The notes beneath the pieces are model-generated. The model did not search any database, was not told the DNA's origin, and saw nothing but the letters and a program-made list of their open reading frames with translations. Below, one piece after another: positions 32,449 to 46,300 of a stretch of 64,000 nucleotides of DNA; position 1 is the first letter of the stretch, and every line of letters begins with the position of its first letter. Location: NCBI RefSeq assembly GCF_932276165.1, contig NC_064012.1, positions 7,199,501-7,263,500 of the forward strand, in the 5' to 3' direction. A program made the position numbers and the translations under genes. This DNA is from Plutella xylostella. Lineage: Eukaryota; Arthropoda; Insecta; Lepidoptera; Plutellidae.

Positions 32449-35400
32449 AGTACTTATTACTTCCATAGTCTATCTAAAATAAAATAAATAAATAAATAAT
32501 AAATAAATATCTACTGAATAATCTATACTTTTGAAACTTTGTCATTAGATGACTGTGTTCTGTGATTTTTGGGTTAGTGGTATTAAAACGTCAAAACGAG
32601 TTCAGCACGTTGCTTGTTTTGTTATTTCTAAAGTTTAATAGTTCTGCTGTCCCAATTGACCTTTTGAATGCATTGAAGATTTCATTAAAAAACAACTAAG
32701 TATAATATTTTAATATAAGTAATATATCTACTTACATACCTACAATCCATAAGTTTATAACTAGTGTTTTCACATCGTTAGGCTCTTGTTATAATACAAT
32801 GCCCTGTAATTTTGATTTTATTCATCAATGCTACAAAAAACTTTATGGTTTTGCAACGCGCTTTAAATATACATAAAATAGATGTTTAGACTGCACAAAA
32901 CAGCGAAAAAACAATAATTAACACACTAATTAAAAAGGTTAAAGAAGCCACAAAAATAATGAGGTATAAACAAAGAGTATTAGATGGAAACTGCCAGGCC
33001 TTCTTAATAGTATATCTAAATAGCTACCTAATGTGATTGCAGACAATTTCAGTTTACAGAATAAATAAATATTTAATATAATATTCAAATGTAAATTTTT
33101 ACACAAAATGTTACGAAATGACAAAGAGAAAATTAAAACAGCCTCATTCGTGAACATTACCTAAGTAAGTATATCAATATAGGCAATTTCTAACAACATT
33201 CTATAATTTCTACCACTATGATATACATTTAATATCAACTTAAAAATATTCATATTCTTACATCGTAGGAGTTAAGGGTGGGGTGGTACTTTGAACAAAC
33301 TGTTACTGCGAGCATCTGACTCCCACTGTACAATATTCATACTTACATTATTTGTTATAAACTTATCGTGTTACTGTTATAAATAATAGTAGCAAAATAA
33401 ATCGATTTACAATTAATTAGCGTTTTTATAGTACAAATTTATTATAAGTATACTGATAATAATAATATAAAAATATGTTATGAATGGACATGTACTTAGA
33501 CAGTTTATTGTAGGTACATTTTGCAAGAAAAACATAGACACCTAATTGATTATGAGTAAGAGGGTACCGGTTTGATCATTGTGCACTCGGTCTTAGCTGG
33601 CCGAGAAAAATATATTATTATTTGGTTGTAGAGTAAAAAGATGAGGAAATTAAACATAATGTCGGAAATTCTATTAAAGAGTACAGAATAGGTATAGAGG
33701 TACAAAGTATACAACTGTTATTACAACAATTTGTCACTGAGTACTGCTATCATAGAATAACAAGTACAGCTGCTATACTAAGAATAGATAATTAATAAAA
33801 TATTATAGGTTCTTAAATAAAAACAGTCAGTTTATTGATATATTTTTTTTAAACTTACACTATTAAAACGGATGCGAAGGAATATTAGGTTCATAAAGAC
33901 AATGCTGGATAGATTATTTACTATCGGTTGTGTGAAAAGTTTTTAGTTACATATATCTTCTTATTCATATAACTTGTGAAATAACTCTTTGTCAATTTTA
34001 TTGGCATGGCTAATTCCTTTGTTTCTTCACTAAATCTAATTTATTTTAATCATATCATGCCACATGCAGTGTATCACGCCATCTATTTGTTTTTCTTTCA
34101 CAATCTTGATACGCTTCATGGGAATACTTACATAAAGTTTTTGTGTTAATCATGGTTTCGCAGCATGATATCTGTGAGCTAATCTGAGATCATTAGTACG
34201 AATAGAATAGTGTGAAATTTTATCAATGATCAAGCTGTCAATGAAATAGATAGATACACTGGAGTTAGCTGGCTTCATAGGTACTTAATAGGTACGTATG
34301 ATAAGTTGAGCACCTTGTTAAAATAAAGTCACTCATATCATATCATATCTAACTTCTACAATATTTAAAACTTGATATCGAATTTCAATTTAAAGAACAC
34401 CGAATCATTCTTTAGTTACTATCACAGCTCGAGCCAAAATCCATCATCATATTTGCTGTCGTGTTCGGGCCCAATTGTTTACGTTTTAGGCCGAAACAGT
34501 GGGGTGGCCGAAAGCAAGCGGCAGTTGATTCAATTAGGGGTTTTTATGCATGGAGTTGACCAATTAGTCGGCTAGCGTGGCCGCCGCGCGTGTGGTTGGC
34601 CGTAACATCGCGTCGCCTGGTAATGTCCGCCGCCTGGCCGCACCTCCCCCGCCGCCCTATCTCCACATCCACATTTTACCACCTGTATCGCAGCTTTTAA
34701 AACCTTCCTCCATACCCCAGATTAGCCGTTGCGTGCGCACATTTTTATACTGCGACCACGAATAATTAGCCTTATCAGATTGTTGGTAGGCATTTTTCCA
34801 ACATGGCAATTTGCTTGTAGCATGGCGGCTATTGATGTTTGTGGTTCGCCCGAAAGCAACGTTTTGGTATGGCGTTCGTTCCCGTAATGACTCTGATACG
34901 AGAACGACATCACACAAGTTGTTTTGTTTTGTTGGAGTAGCTTGACCTAATTATAAAAAGTAAGAACAAAATAACGCTTTCTGTCTATGAACCCTTAAAA
35001 CTTTGATTTCTATTTTATGTTAATTACGCTCAGGTAAATTGTACCTGTATTTGATCAAACTGCTGATAGTAGTGGTATATTTTTTTGTCTGCCGGTAAAC
35101 CCTCTTAAGCGACAAATATACCCCAAGGCGACATGAAAATTGATACTTTATTAACGTAGTTGATGCGTTTAACATAAAAAGTGTCAACTTAGTTTTTTCA
35201 TTAAAGAGTAAAACTGTGTAGTACCTGATAGATAGAGTCGTGTTTACGCTTGGATGGTAAAGTAAACTATGAGACGCGTATGTGGCTTAGCGAAGATGGA
35301 CCTTATGGAAGACGATGACTGGGATAACAGTGGACAGCAGTGTCACTGATGTGCTGCTCATCAAACAGGATGACAGATAAAAAGTGTATTGTTGTATAGT

Positions 35401-37993
35401 ATAGCACCGTGAAATTGTATATGGGTCGACGTTGTCGCCGGCAATAGGAAAATATAAAATGTAGGCGAAACTTAATATCTCAACAAAGCAAGCTGCCGTC
35501 GCATTTTAACTAGAATATTTAATTACACCATGTTAATGTCTGTTTCCCTCATTGTTTCACAAGGCGTCATAACAACTTCGACATTGTAAACTGACGGTTT
35601 TACCTACTTGAGGCCTTGTTATTTATTAATCACAACACTTTTATGAGCCATTACCTCTATTGATTTCAGATTGTTTTTTGATTAAGTAGTTTAGTTGATT
35701 GCTTTTTCGTTCTTTAGCAATTTAATCGCAATAAAAAATACATAATGGCAGCTTTTATATAGAGGTTTTTTTTAAGTAAATCCTGACTATAAGGTACGTA
35801 TAGTACAGCAATCAACACCACGCATCAATCCATCCGATAATCCGCAGCGAAGCCACATTAGTATAGGTAAAGCCAGAGTTCATACATCGATTCTACCGGT
35901 TTAGTGGACCGACATGATCGCTAGGGCCTATGTAGAGTACATCCATGATCTGTATGTTTTCTAACTAGTAAGCTATATTATCTAAACGTGGCTGTTAATA
36001 TGTAACTAGAATTCAAAATAAAATATATAAGAAATTGTGTTGAAGTTCAATCTGTAGCTAGTTAATCACGGGAAATATACACTGAAATAGAATTGCCATG
36101 AAAACCGAATCTGAAATGCAAACCCTGGCAGAATTTAAGCAATATAATTATGAACGAAATAGACCATAACATGAAGAGGAACAGCCGAATAAAAATAGCA
36201 TTTGAATGAGAATTAACCATAAGCAATAGCTTACTTTAATAACAAGGGTGGTAAATACGAACAATATTTTTGTGTTTATCTCATTTTTATGAGTTAAAGT
36301 AGAAAGCACGAGGTGGAGCGCGAGATAGGGATTTAATTGAAGGGGGTTTGTTTCCAAGGAGGGTGGGGGGGGGGGGGGAATCCACAAACGGTAGGGGGGT
36401 CCCGGGCAGCGGGCACATTGCGGGGGAAACGAAATAATAAAAAATGAAACCGCGCACAGCTAACCCCTGCGAGCCGCCAGCGCGGATGCTGTGAAAGTAG
36501 CACGCCCCTGGAAATGAATCGTTCAGGGTTCCCTGAAAAAAAGACCCGAAAACCAAATTGGGAGCTCTCAGTCCGTCAGGCTTTCCACGCATTCTACGTT
36601 TTGTTCCCTAGGAAAAACGATTGAAATATTTCTGTACGCTCAGTCTCAATTTGCTATCAACCAACCACGTTAGGCAGTATAAAGTATGAAGAAAAATACT
36701 GCTTTAAGTGATCGTACGGGTCGCGATTACGTAAAATTTAATGCACGCTCAACTTTTTGTTTGTGAAAAGCGCCTAAGCTTCACGCCCGCTCCACTTTTG
36801 CATTGTTGCGTCAATTCTAAGGATGTCATTAAAGTGGGTGTCGCTTTTAAACACATACACAATTCATACATTATAAACATTACAGATACGTAACTTTCAG
36901 CTATTTTTATTTATTTCAGGTTCTCGTTGTATCCGATATGGGCGTATTAACACAACGTATTTTCAGTCCTTAAACTCTAAGCACACAAGATAAATCTTCC
37001 AATAAGCACAAGTGACATGCCAAATAATAACGTTTTTATACGTGAGAATTATCTATTATATTTATTTATGAGAATCTTATTCGATTGGGGGCGAGAAGTA
37101 TTAACTCAACAACGGTCTGAACAATAGACAGTGTAAGGGCACCCAATGTTGAATTGTCGCTTATATCCGGATCTGTAAGACACAGAATCGATTGTTGCGA
37201 AAGAGCTTAGGGGAGATGCGCGTCACGTAGTGCGATTTAAGTGACAGTTTTATTAATTTCCTATACAACTCATCCCTAGTACCCACCCTACTCCGTTTCC
37301 GCCGCTGCACCAGTGGCGGCATATGGGGCAGGCGTTTACGCGCTTCGCAACTTAAAAGTTATAAAACCAGATGGTTATTACGGGTTTATTGAATTACTTC
37401 AAATCAACTCTTTCGCTCTTATTTCTTTAAGACTTTCGAGGTTTGTTACTTTTTCGAGACATTTTTCAGACGGGGAGTTTTTTTTTAATATACATTAATC
37501 AGAAAAAAATTCATTTATACGATGAATAAAAGCATTTGCCTTTGACTTTGGCTTTAACAAACGAAATCGTCAGTACATTAACATAATCCGTCTTGCAAAT
37601 AGTAATGGCGCGTGGACCAAACAAACGCATACGTAGCAGTTCCAGATAAGCGGTATCTTAATGATGGCCAGGCAGATGGTGTCTTATCTCGATTTCAATT
37701 ATTAGTCTGGCGCTTTCATTGGCCCAGCGCACAAGGCTGGCGCAGCCGCGAGGGTGCCGGGACGTTGGGCGTTCTTTATACGTTATCTGATACCTCGCCC
37801 AAAACACCCGCCTCTCACCGTACTTGTCACCTTTTATATATTTATAACATGTTTATACTCGGTGAAGCTTTCTAAGTGCGGTACAGTTTTGATGTTTTAG
37901 GATTGATAGGTACCACGTATACGAGGTTCAAGACCCTCTACTACTAATATGTTAGTCTTATTTGAAATTCTAACTAGATTTTTTTTTCACCAG
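32449..37993 (+). other. mirr: Last part of mirr intron 2
   Basis: No gene is seen. There is an (AATA)n-like simple repeat near 32476-32510, a run of 14 G at 36365-36378 and a GC-rich CpG-containing patch at about 34565-34660. Another patch lies at 37700-37790. The intron ends in a T-rich tract and CACCAG at 37993. The patches are candidate regulatory DNA only. Confidence 0.45.
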
Positions 37994-38292
37994 GTATGGC
38001 ATGGATCTCAATGGCGCAAGGCGAAAAAATGCGACTCGGGAAACCACTAGCACACTAAAAGCGTGGCTGAATGAGCACAAGAAGAACCCCTACCCGACCA
38101 AGGGCGAGAAGATCATGCTGGCCATCATCACCAAGATGACGCTGACGCAGGTGTCAACATGGTTCGCCAACGCGCGCCGCCGGCTCAAGAAGGAGAACAA
38201 GATGACTTGGGAACCGAGGAACAGGGTGGACGATGATGACAATAACAATGACGATGATGACCACAAAAGCAACGATGGGAAAGATGGCTTAG
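37994..38292 (+). CDS. mirr: mirr exon with the TALE homeodomain
   Basis: This exon encodes GYGMDLNGARRKNATRE, the Iroquois TALE homeodomain (about residues 139-200) including NPYPTKGEKIMLAIITKMT, and the recognition helix VSTWFANARRRLKKENK with Trp187. The Asn and Arg of WFANAR are the DNA-contacting residues, and the Ala at homeodomain position 50 is the Iroquois type. An acidic, Asn/Asp-rich stretch follows (EPRNRVDDDDNNNDDDD), as in Mirror. The acceptor is TTCACCAG. The first base completes the split glycine codon. The donor is TTAG|GTGAGT, phase 1. This is the exon that identifies the family beyond doubt; the choice of mirr over the paralogue rests on the flanking residues. Confidence 0.96.
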
Positions 38293-38690
38293 GTGAGTTT
38301 ACTCAACACTTCAATCATCATTACGGGCCAACAATGTGAACAATTGTAGGACATAATATATGCTGGTCAGAAGGAGCGCCACCACGCTCTGTGCTCTCGG
38401 CCTTCGTATTTCATGAAACTTGTGTCTTTCGATGGAGTAAATATCATTGCGAAAGTAAACATTACCTCTGTTCCATTCAAATGGTTAGAAACAAGGCATA
38501 GTCAAACCTACTATGCCTATGTATTTCCTCGGCCTAGTTTGAAGACAAGAGGGGTTCTGTTTTTAGACCTCCATTTGGGGATGACCTTAAATCAGAAGCT
38601 TGCGGGCACTAGCGATTAGCATACTAATATTAGTTTTAGTTATTCATGAAATAAACACTGTATTAATTTACCATATTTTTATTCCTCTAG
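38293..38690 (+). other. mirr: mirr intron 3 (398 bp)
   Basis: A short intron between GTGAGT and TTCCTCTAG, splitting an Asp codon in phase 1. I see nothing else in it. Confidence 0.85.
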
Positions 38691-39202
38691 ACGGCAAAGA
38701 CTCTGGCACTGGATCCAGCGAAGACGGAGATAGACCACAACAAAGACTAGACTTGCTGGGGCAAAGAACAGAATCGGAATGGTCTGAATCACGAGCAGAC
38801 AGCGACCCCGAGTCGCCGGAGCCGTACGAGCGGCCGCTGCACCCGGCGTACCAGCATCTCCCGTCGCGCGCGCCCCCGGGCAGCACGCCGGCCTCCGCCA
38901 AACCTAGAATATGGTCACTAGCTGACATGGCCAGCAAGGACGGGGAGTCGCCGACCACGCCGTCCTCGGCCTCGGCGTTCTACCAGAGCGCGGCGGCGGC
39001 GGCGGCCGCGGCGCGCCTGGCCCACCCGTACGGCCGCGCCGACCTGTACCGCGGGCTGTACCCCCCCGCCACGCCCGCCAACGTGGCGCTGCTCGAGTAC
39101 TCGCGATCGCTGGCGCTGGCGGCCCCCGCGCCCGCGCAGCCCGCGCCCTCCCCCTCCTCCTCCTCCACGTCCTCGCTGGCCGAGCCGCCGCCGCGCGCCT
39201 GA
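38691..39202 (+). CDS. mirr: mirr last exon with the Iro box
   Basis: This exon encodes the C-terminal 170 residues. It includes an acidic Ser/Glu-rich part (SEWSESRADSDPESPEPYE), then the Iro box KPRIWSLADMA (about residues 301-311), the second signature motif of Iroquois proteins. An alanine run, a Tyr/Arg-rich segment (PYGRADLYRGLYPP) and a Pro/Ser-rich tail ending in PPPRA* follow. The frame join to the previous exon is exact. The total of 400 residues from ATG 12909 is shorter than fly Mirror (over 600 residues as I recall), consistent with fewer low-complexity inserts and perhaps a missing first exon. The coding sequence is extremely GC-rich, so the long - strand frames across it are compositional artefacts. 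Confidence 0.95.
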
Positions 39203-40340
39203 CCGCGCCCGCCCCATGCGCCAGACAATAACCGCGCCCTCACGGTGCCCAGACAACCGAACTGTAAATATTGACTTCTAGATTTAATGTTATAAATATG
39301 TATTGTATACATGTATACACGATAGTAAATAAAGGTATGCACCGGTAGCGAAAGCGTAGATGTGATAGTGGACACATCGCGATGGCCACGACAGAAGCGT
39401 CGGGCGCCGCGTCCGACCGACCGACAATACTAGGTGCTAATACACGTTGGGCCTTGCGAAAACTTGCTATAGTTATTGTTGGAGTTGGTTGAACGAACGT
39501 GATTTCAAAATAGGTATTATAATATGTGTTACGTTTTGTCTAGGTGAACGAAACTGATTTTTAGAACAACTTATTTTATTTGTATACCTATGTAGTATTG
39601 TAATTGTATTTTATTTTTCAAAAATCGTTCCCTTTATATTTAGTGCCTAATGACGTCCATTTATGTCCATTGTTTTTAAAAGATACTTAAATAAAAAAAT
39701 AATTAGGTTCTCATATATTTATTAATACTTATCTACTTAAAATGATCAGTACCTAGTTTTTAATACCAGTTTAACATAAGTTTGATCTACAATAGATTCG
39801 TTAACGATTTTAAAATATGTATCTGTGTAATTAATTTCTAGTCAGAAGACTATGATTGTCTATTTTACAACTTGTGAAATTAAAACATCATTTTATGATC
39901 AAAGTTTTGTCTCATGCTGGCATTGAAACCAGTCAAGTTTTGTTGATTTCGATAATGTGATTTGTTTATCTCGGTGTGACAAGGCCTTGTATAGTTACTA
40001 GAATAGATTACGTTACTTAACATTGTATAGGTATCTGTCCGGTTTGTTTTATTGTAAAATACTTTCCAATATTGTAGAGACTGAAAGTCCGAAATTGAGT
40101 CTATAGTTTTGTACATACGTCGCTGTTGTAAGTATATATTGTAATTTTAACGCGAATATTTAAGAGAACTAAACGCAATAACTTAATAACTGTATTATAG
40201 TAAATAAAAATTATACTGAAGAAAGACATGAACACTTTTATGCTTACATAACTATATATATAAACAACGAATTAAACGACCAGGGGAGTCTATACGAACT
40301 GTTTAATGTCTAATTTACCTAGTTTTATGTAATAAAGCTG
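39203..40340 (+). other. mirr: Probable mirr 3' UTR and immediate downstream DNA
   Basis: This is non-coding after the stop codon. Three possible poly(A) signals lie at 39328, about 40203 and about 40330, so alternative 3' ends are possible. Nothing else is recognised. Confidence 0.5.
39328..39333 (+). terminator. mirr: Polyadenylation signal of mirr (proximal)
   Basis: AATAAA lies 126 bp after the stop codon and is the first canonical hexamer downstream. It is followed by GT-rich sequence. Later AATAAA hexamers near 40203 and 40330 could be used as well. Confidence 0.6.
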
Positions 40341-43300
40341 AGCTAAGGCCGCAGCGGAATTTCATTAAAATCATAGTGACAAATCATTTTAATAGCACTT
40401 CGTGAGCACTCCCATTACCATAATTCCCTAATTCTTAAATTATATTTTTCCTTATAAATCTGGATACTGGTAATTTATTTTTACTTGCTAAGCATAAAAA
40501 ATATTCGTGCCGCTGTCAAGGTGTGTGAATAGATACAATAAAACTGATACAGAAACAATAATTTTTACAATCGTTATTATTATTTCATTCCTTAATTAAT
40601 ACGGAAACAGCTTCTAACAATTTCAACAAGTCTTTATATAAATGTTATAAGAATTAATTACAAACGCATCTGCCTGTAATTAAATAATCACCCATTCCTG
40701 CATACATGCCTCTCCCAAGGAGTAACGAAAAACTGTTCTCTCGGCCTTTTTCATCTACGCACTAGCGGCTACCTCTGTCTAAAGTAGTCGATCGGGGACT
40801 GGGAAGCGTCCCTCGCTACGTTTGAATGTTCGTGGTCTCCACTCCAGAGCTCGATCAGCCTAAGGCCCTATACACAAAGAAAGATGTCAAGCTTACCTGC
40901 GCCGATCTATCAGTTTCATACTATTTCCAAACCAACGCTGATAAGCGCTTATCTAAGCTTTCTTTCTATACAGGACCTAACTTTTAAAGATAAAAAAAAA
41001 CACATGCCTGGCGTCCACAAAATAAGACAGGCATATATTGCACCCCGCTCGTTACACTTGGATAAGTCTTGCCTTGTGGACCTGTAGTAGGAAAGTCATA
41101 TTTTCAGCACTATATACACCGAGACCTTAACAGCGACAGTCGTTTTGGAGTTAGGTACTGCGAGGATTCCAGAATTGCCTCTCGACTGAGTCGAATATTT
41201 TCTCATAGTCTAACAAAGTTATTAATTTTCATCCAGTCCAGTTTTCAAAAATTCAGTGGTAATGCCACTCGTCAACTCGTCACCTATCGCCAAATATCGA
41301 ATAATTCAAAGTACAAAAACCGAAGGGTCAAACAATAAATGTAAAGAGAATTTGCGGCAGTTTAATATCCACGATATTTAATCTGACGCCAGAGCTAGCC
41401 AGGCTATTGATGTTCATAACAAAAATATATAATATGTAAGAAAAATAAATGCGTTTGACTTCCACATTGAAAAATAGGAATTCAAAATCAGAAACCTTGA
41501 AAATTTGGCTTTACAAAAGGTAAGTACGTACTGACTTTTCTTAATATTTTTAAGTAGGTAAGTTCCTATAAAAATATGCTCATCAGAATCCTAGTTTGCA
41601 ATCAACATCAAATATACACTTCAGAATAAGAAATACATCATTCACACCAGCAGACGTATTTTAGGTTAAAAATAGGGACATCGTCGATGCGATCCTAACT
41701 TTCTTGGTGCCTCCGCCGTCCTCGTCATAAAGCGATAAATCAATCGATTACACTTGCGTCGTAATTAGTTTCACCTCGGTGAAATATAGACGAGTCGCAT
41801 AATTGGACATCAAAGATACTCCGGGTAAACTCTTTATTATGAATGGGAATACAACAATTTCGTTGGAGTCATGGAGTTGGTGTGTGACAAAACACACATA
41901 CATCTAGAGTGGTCTTTGATGTGCCGCTTGCAGTGACGTCATAACCTGACTTGTGCCATACATTCATTATTTGCTCACGCCCGTAGATGAAAGGCGGTCA
42001 CAACATAAATAAACAAAACGCATGAGACACAGCCTACGGCAACGCTGAAAAGCATGATGGAATTATACCGGGATTCCTGGGAATAACTCATTAAATCAGA
42101 CGATGTTGATAGATTCTGCTTAATTCTGAATTTTAAAGAAACAGCTTCGTTTATGAGTTTGACTTCCTTGGAAAATCAAAGGATGGATTTGGATGGGAAT
42201 AAAAATATTGAATTGAACTCTTAAGACTTTATTGACACCATTTTCTTTAAAGTGATCAAAGCTACATATCATGGCTATCATGGTTTTATCACTGACCTTA
42301 TGGAGGACTTTAAACTTTTAAACATAACATTCAAAGACTACTTGAACAATATGATGTATGTTATTTCCAAACAATAACACCTAAAACCTTCCCATGGCTC
42401 AATCAAAATATTTTTCCGGTTACTCATACACACTACATGTTGAACTATTTAGATTCCCATTTCAATTACTTACTAGCATAGAGCAATCACTGGTTATTGT
42501 CACATCAGATGCTCGTCTATTTATCGGCCCGACATCCCGGTATAATAAAGCTATCAAAACGCTTCATATATTACAGCAAATCTAAGGCCCCGCAAGAAGT
42601 GACTTGGAAATTCCATTCAAAATCGTGAGAGCGATATACGCTGACCGACAGAAAGTACAATAAAAATCTTTTAGTTATTTTTACAAACGCGCTCCAAGAG
42701 GATCGTGTTGTGTAAATAGTCCAACATGTTTCTATAACAAAGAAATCTTAATAGCCGATGACGGGCAAATGTCAACATAACAATCTGAGACTTGATTGCT
42801 GGTAATTCCACACATAGTGAACTGTAGCATGATGCATATTCCTTGGGACCAAAATTAGAGCTGAGTGGCTTCAATTGATGAAATAAAATTTAAAAGTAGT
42901 TGTTTTATAATATTTATAGCATTAGCATATTATTACATAATATTTGTTCGCTTTTGTTCGAACGTTTCGATAAGGTCAAGTTATAACGTGATCACCTGCA
43001 GCGTATTAACGACTTAAGGATTATCGCCATACAGTAAATTTTTCTGTTCGCCCTGTATGGAATCCTCAAGCAGGAATCTCGCGTCCGTAACAACGATTGC
43101 TATGCCATCTAAAATATTGGACATCTCCATCTTAGTCGCCGTTTTGTTCTTTCTTTCCACTCAAACAATGAACCGAGGTCGCAGGAAGAATGCATGCATA
43201 TTTAAGAATTACAAAACGTAGGACTTAATATACCTATACCTATATTTATTTTCGAAAACAGATTACAGTTGTTAAAACCTCATCTTAAAACTTACATAAT

Positions 43301-46300
43301 TATATTTTATAGCAATAAAAAACTTACCGGAATCCTCAAATCTTGCTTCATTAAAGGTAACACAAGTAAAAGCATTTTGTTTGATGAATTTGTCCTAGGT
43401 CATGACAACCTCATACCTACCTCTCACTAACTGTCTTTAAACAGATACAATACACGAATAAATGTAAGAGTCAAGTCATCAGATTAACATTTCGAATAAA
43501 ATTCATCTTTTGCTCTTTTGCGATCAAGCTCGACATGGTTGACAGCACGCGGCGAAGAAATTCATTATGTGATTTACTAGAGGTATACTTACACATTTGT
43601 AAAAGGCCCTTCTTGAATGGTTTGTTAATAAAATGATAGTAGTAGTTTTACCTAAGCTCACGAATCACAAAGACGAAATCAACTTAAAAAATGACGAAGT
43701 TTGATAGGCAAGCCAACCAATTATAAGTGTCTGAGACCGTGCTTCTATCAATGTAGTGTAAACTGATCAATTCAGTAAGATGTAATTAAACAGGGAGCAG
43801 TCCCCAACCCTACAGGCGGCGGCGGACTCCCACCACACCAGCGCCATCTGAATGATGGCTTGTATTGTTTTTTGCGAGCATACCATGTCACCGGCCCGAT
43901 TGCGGTCGGTTCCCTATGATTTATCGATGTCCAGACTGCAAATACGACACAACATTATACGATTCTTTATTTCTTCTTCAAGCCATATTAGTATTCTGCC
44001 AACCGTTCTGTCCAGCATCGGTTTTGTCATACCGACTAAATGTTATTTTGTTGGAATTTCAAATAAACATTTATTTATGTTTTTTTAAAGGGTTTATAAT
44101 ATAATTTATTCAGGTTTTTAATCAACGCTGATGAGGGCTACTGACCGAATATTTAGGATGCTCATGAATTATACGCATCAAATTGTGATTTCTTTGTCGT
44201 ATCATCGCACATACCTACAACTTAATTTGTACACTTAATGAGTGCAGAAGAAAGCGCGAACTCAGCGCTTATGTCCGAGGACAGGCTCTCCCGAGCCTTC
44301 TACAAACTTTTATTGCACTGAGGTAGATGATTGCACAAGTCACGCATAGTAGCTATTTTAATAATTAAACAATAAAATATGGTCTTAGCTTGCATAAAAT
44401 TGGTCGTAAATTCAATAATGTCCTGCGTAAGCCAATTAGCTGGGTACTCGACGGAGGTAAATGTTCACATAATTTGCTTTTTGACATGCCAGCAACAGCA
44501 GTTGTAAAACAATGAAACTACTGTGTAGCTAACTCCATTAATCATACAGTTAGCATGGACAAGGTCAAAAATAAATACTACGTCATTGAAATTGCGCAAG
44601 TAATGTCGCAGGGTTGCTTGCTGGAGCTATCATTAAGTACAGGAGTCAATCAATACAGGTCGTGGAGAATCCCGACAAGTGGGAAAAATAAATCTCTTAG
44701 AGCACGCATGGAAATTAATTGGTTTCCAACACTTGGTTGCCATGCGTCGGTTTATGTGGTCCGTCACGCATTTGTTGCAGATTTCTTCAAGTACTCATAG
44801 CTTCGAGTGACACTAGAGCTGTACTTGTAGGATGCCCTGCAAATTATACATAAATATACTTCTACAGTAACACTATTGACTGTAGCTTTCGCGTTAGCAA
44901 AAATTTGAAGAACCTTTATTTTTAACTGATTAATTCTATAAATTTAGTTAAGCATTAACTAGTGTTATTTAGAACAATTTTGAATTTTCACTTAGCAATT
45001 TTTAATAGCTGGTATATTTCAAGTTGATGATCACGTTTACCTAATGATTTCATAATTTCATTAAGTATTTCCAAGAGACACAGACAGGAAATTCTATAAA
45101 CAAATATCTACATAATATTATTATTCAGAAATTGATTTCGGGACATACATTATACAGGATTCTAGGTCGTCATTAAAACAACAACTTTTACTGTTAATAA
45201 ATGATGTCCCTCGACCGGACCTGACAAACAAACTCTCCTAATATTGTGACCGCAACCTACAGCGAGCCACCAACTATTATTACTAGCAAAGCTGATTGAG
45301 TATTCATTTCATCAAGGTTTTATAGCACCAAGTAATGAAAATTCAAATTTCGTTAAGCTCCGACCGAACTTTGTTTGTGGTTTTCGAAAGTGACCCTAAA
45401 TCCCGTACCCATACAGATAACTCTTAATTTGCATATTAACAAGAAACTCTGCCAGGTGAATATCGAAAAATTTCCGGGACGAGTGAGAACGAGCAGGTGG
45501 CGGAACGGCTAATGCCCGAAAGGATATCGCGGTCCCGGCCGGCCCGAGCCCACCCATTCCCCAAATTACTCGCCGATAGATACAATCCGAATTCACAGCG
45601 TCTGCTCTTCCATACCTATAGGCACATGCGATCCGAGTGATCCGACTAATGAACGCCGACAATTATATCAAACGATTTGTGGGTCAAAGTGATTGATTTA
45701 TTTATGAGTTGCAAATAATAAGAGAAGCAAATGTTTAGTTTTCTGGGGAAGAGCTTTGATGGTATTTTATGTCTTAAAAATATTAAGCGAGGCATTTATA
45801 AGTATTTTGAATGTAATTTTTCATCACTGACGAAAAATTTATGGACTCTGTGTTGAAACAACAAAAGGAGCGACAACGTATGCTGTAATAATCCTACTCT
45901 GTCATCCAACTTCATAGGAGATGCTTAAGGAGACATAAGGTAATTATAAGGATATACAGGGAACCAAATGAGAAGTTCCACACTCATTAGGCATTTTACT
46001 TCGGCTGACATGTCTATAAATGGGTGATGGGAGACGTTGTCTAATACACTCGCAGGGAATGAAAATGTTACCGTATAGCACCAAATTTGCTCCTAAACGG
46101 AAATAATCTTCTATCTTAATGACGCCGTCCCGCCTGAAATATGAAATAAATAATTAAATAAATTTTACAGCGTATCAGAATATTACCAACTGAAACATTA
46201 ATATTCTGTTCAAATTGAAAATTAAATGTTTTAAAATTGAAGCCAATGGGTGTTGGCATTTTGTGAGTGGAACTTTTTCATTGCTCGCGAGTCGCGAAGA

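Noticed and set aside
38668..39375. Several 96-131-codon - strand frames over the last mirr exon
   Set aside because: Arg/Gly/Ala-rich antisense translations of GC-rich coding DNA, without domains.
45396..45662. 88-codon - strand frame (similar small frames at 37612-37875, 43852-44104, 57331-57720)
   Set aside because: No domain, splice context or codon signal; lengths are ordinary for chance frames in locally GC-richer DNA.
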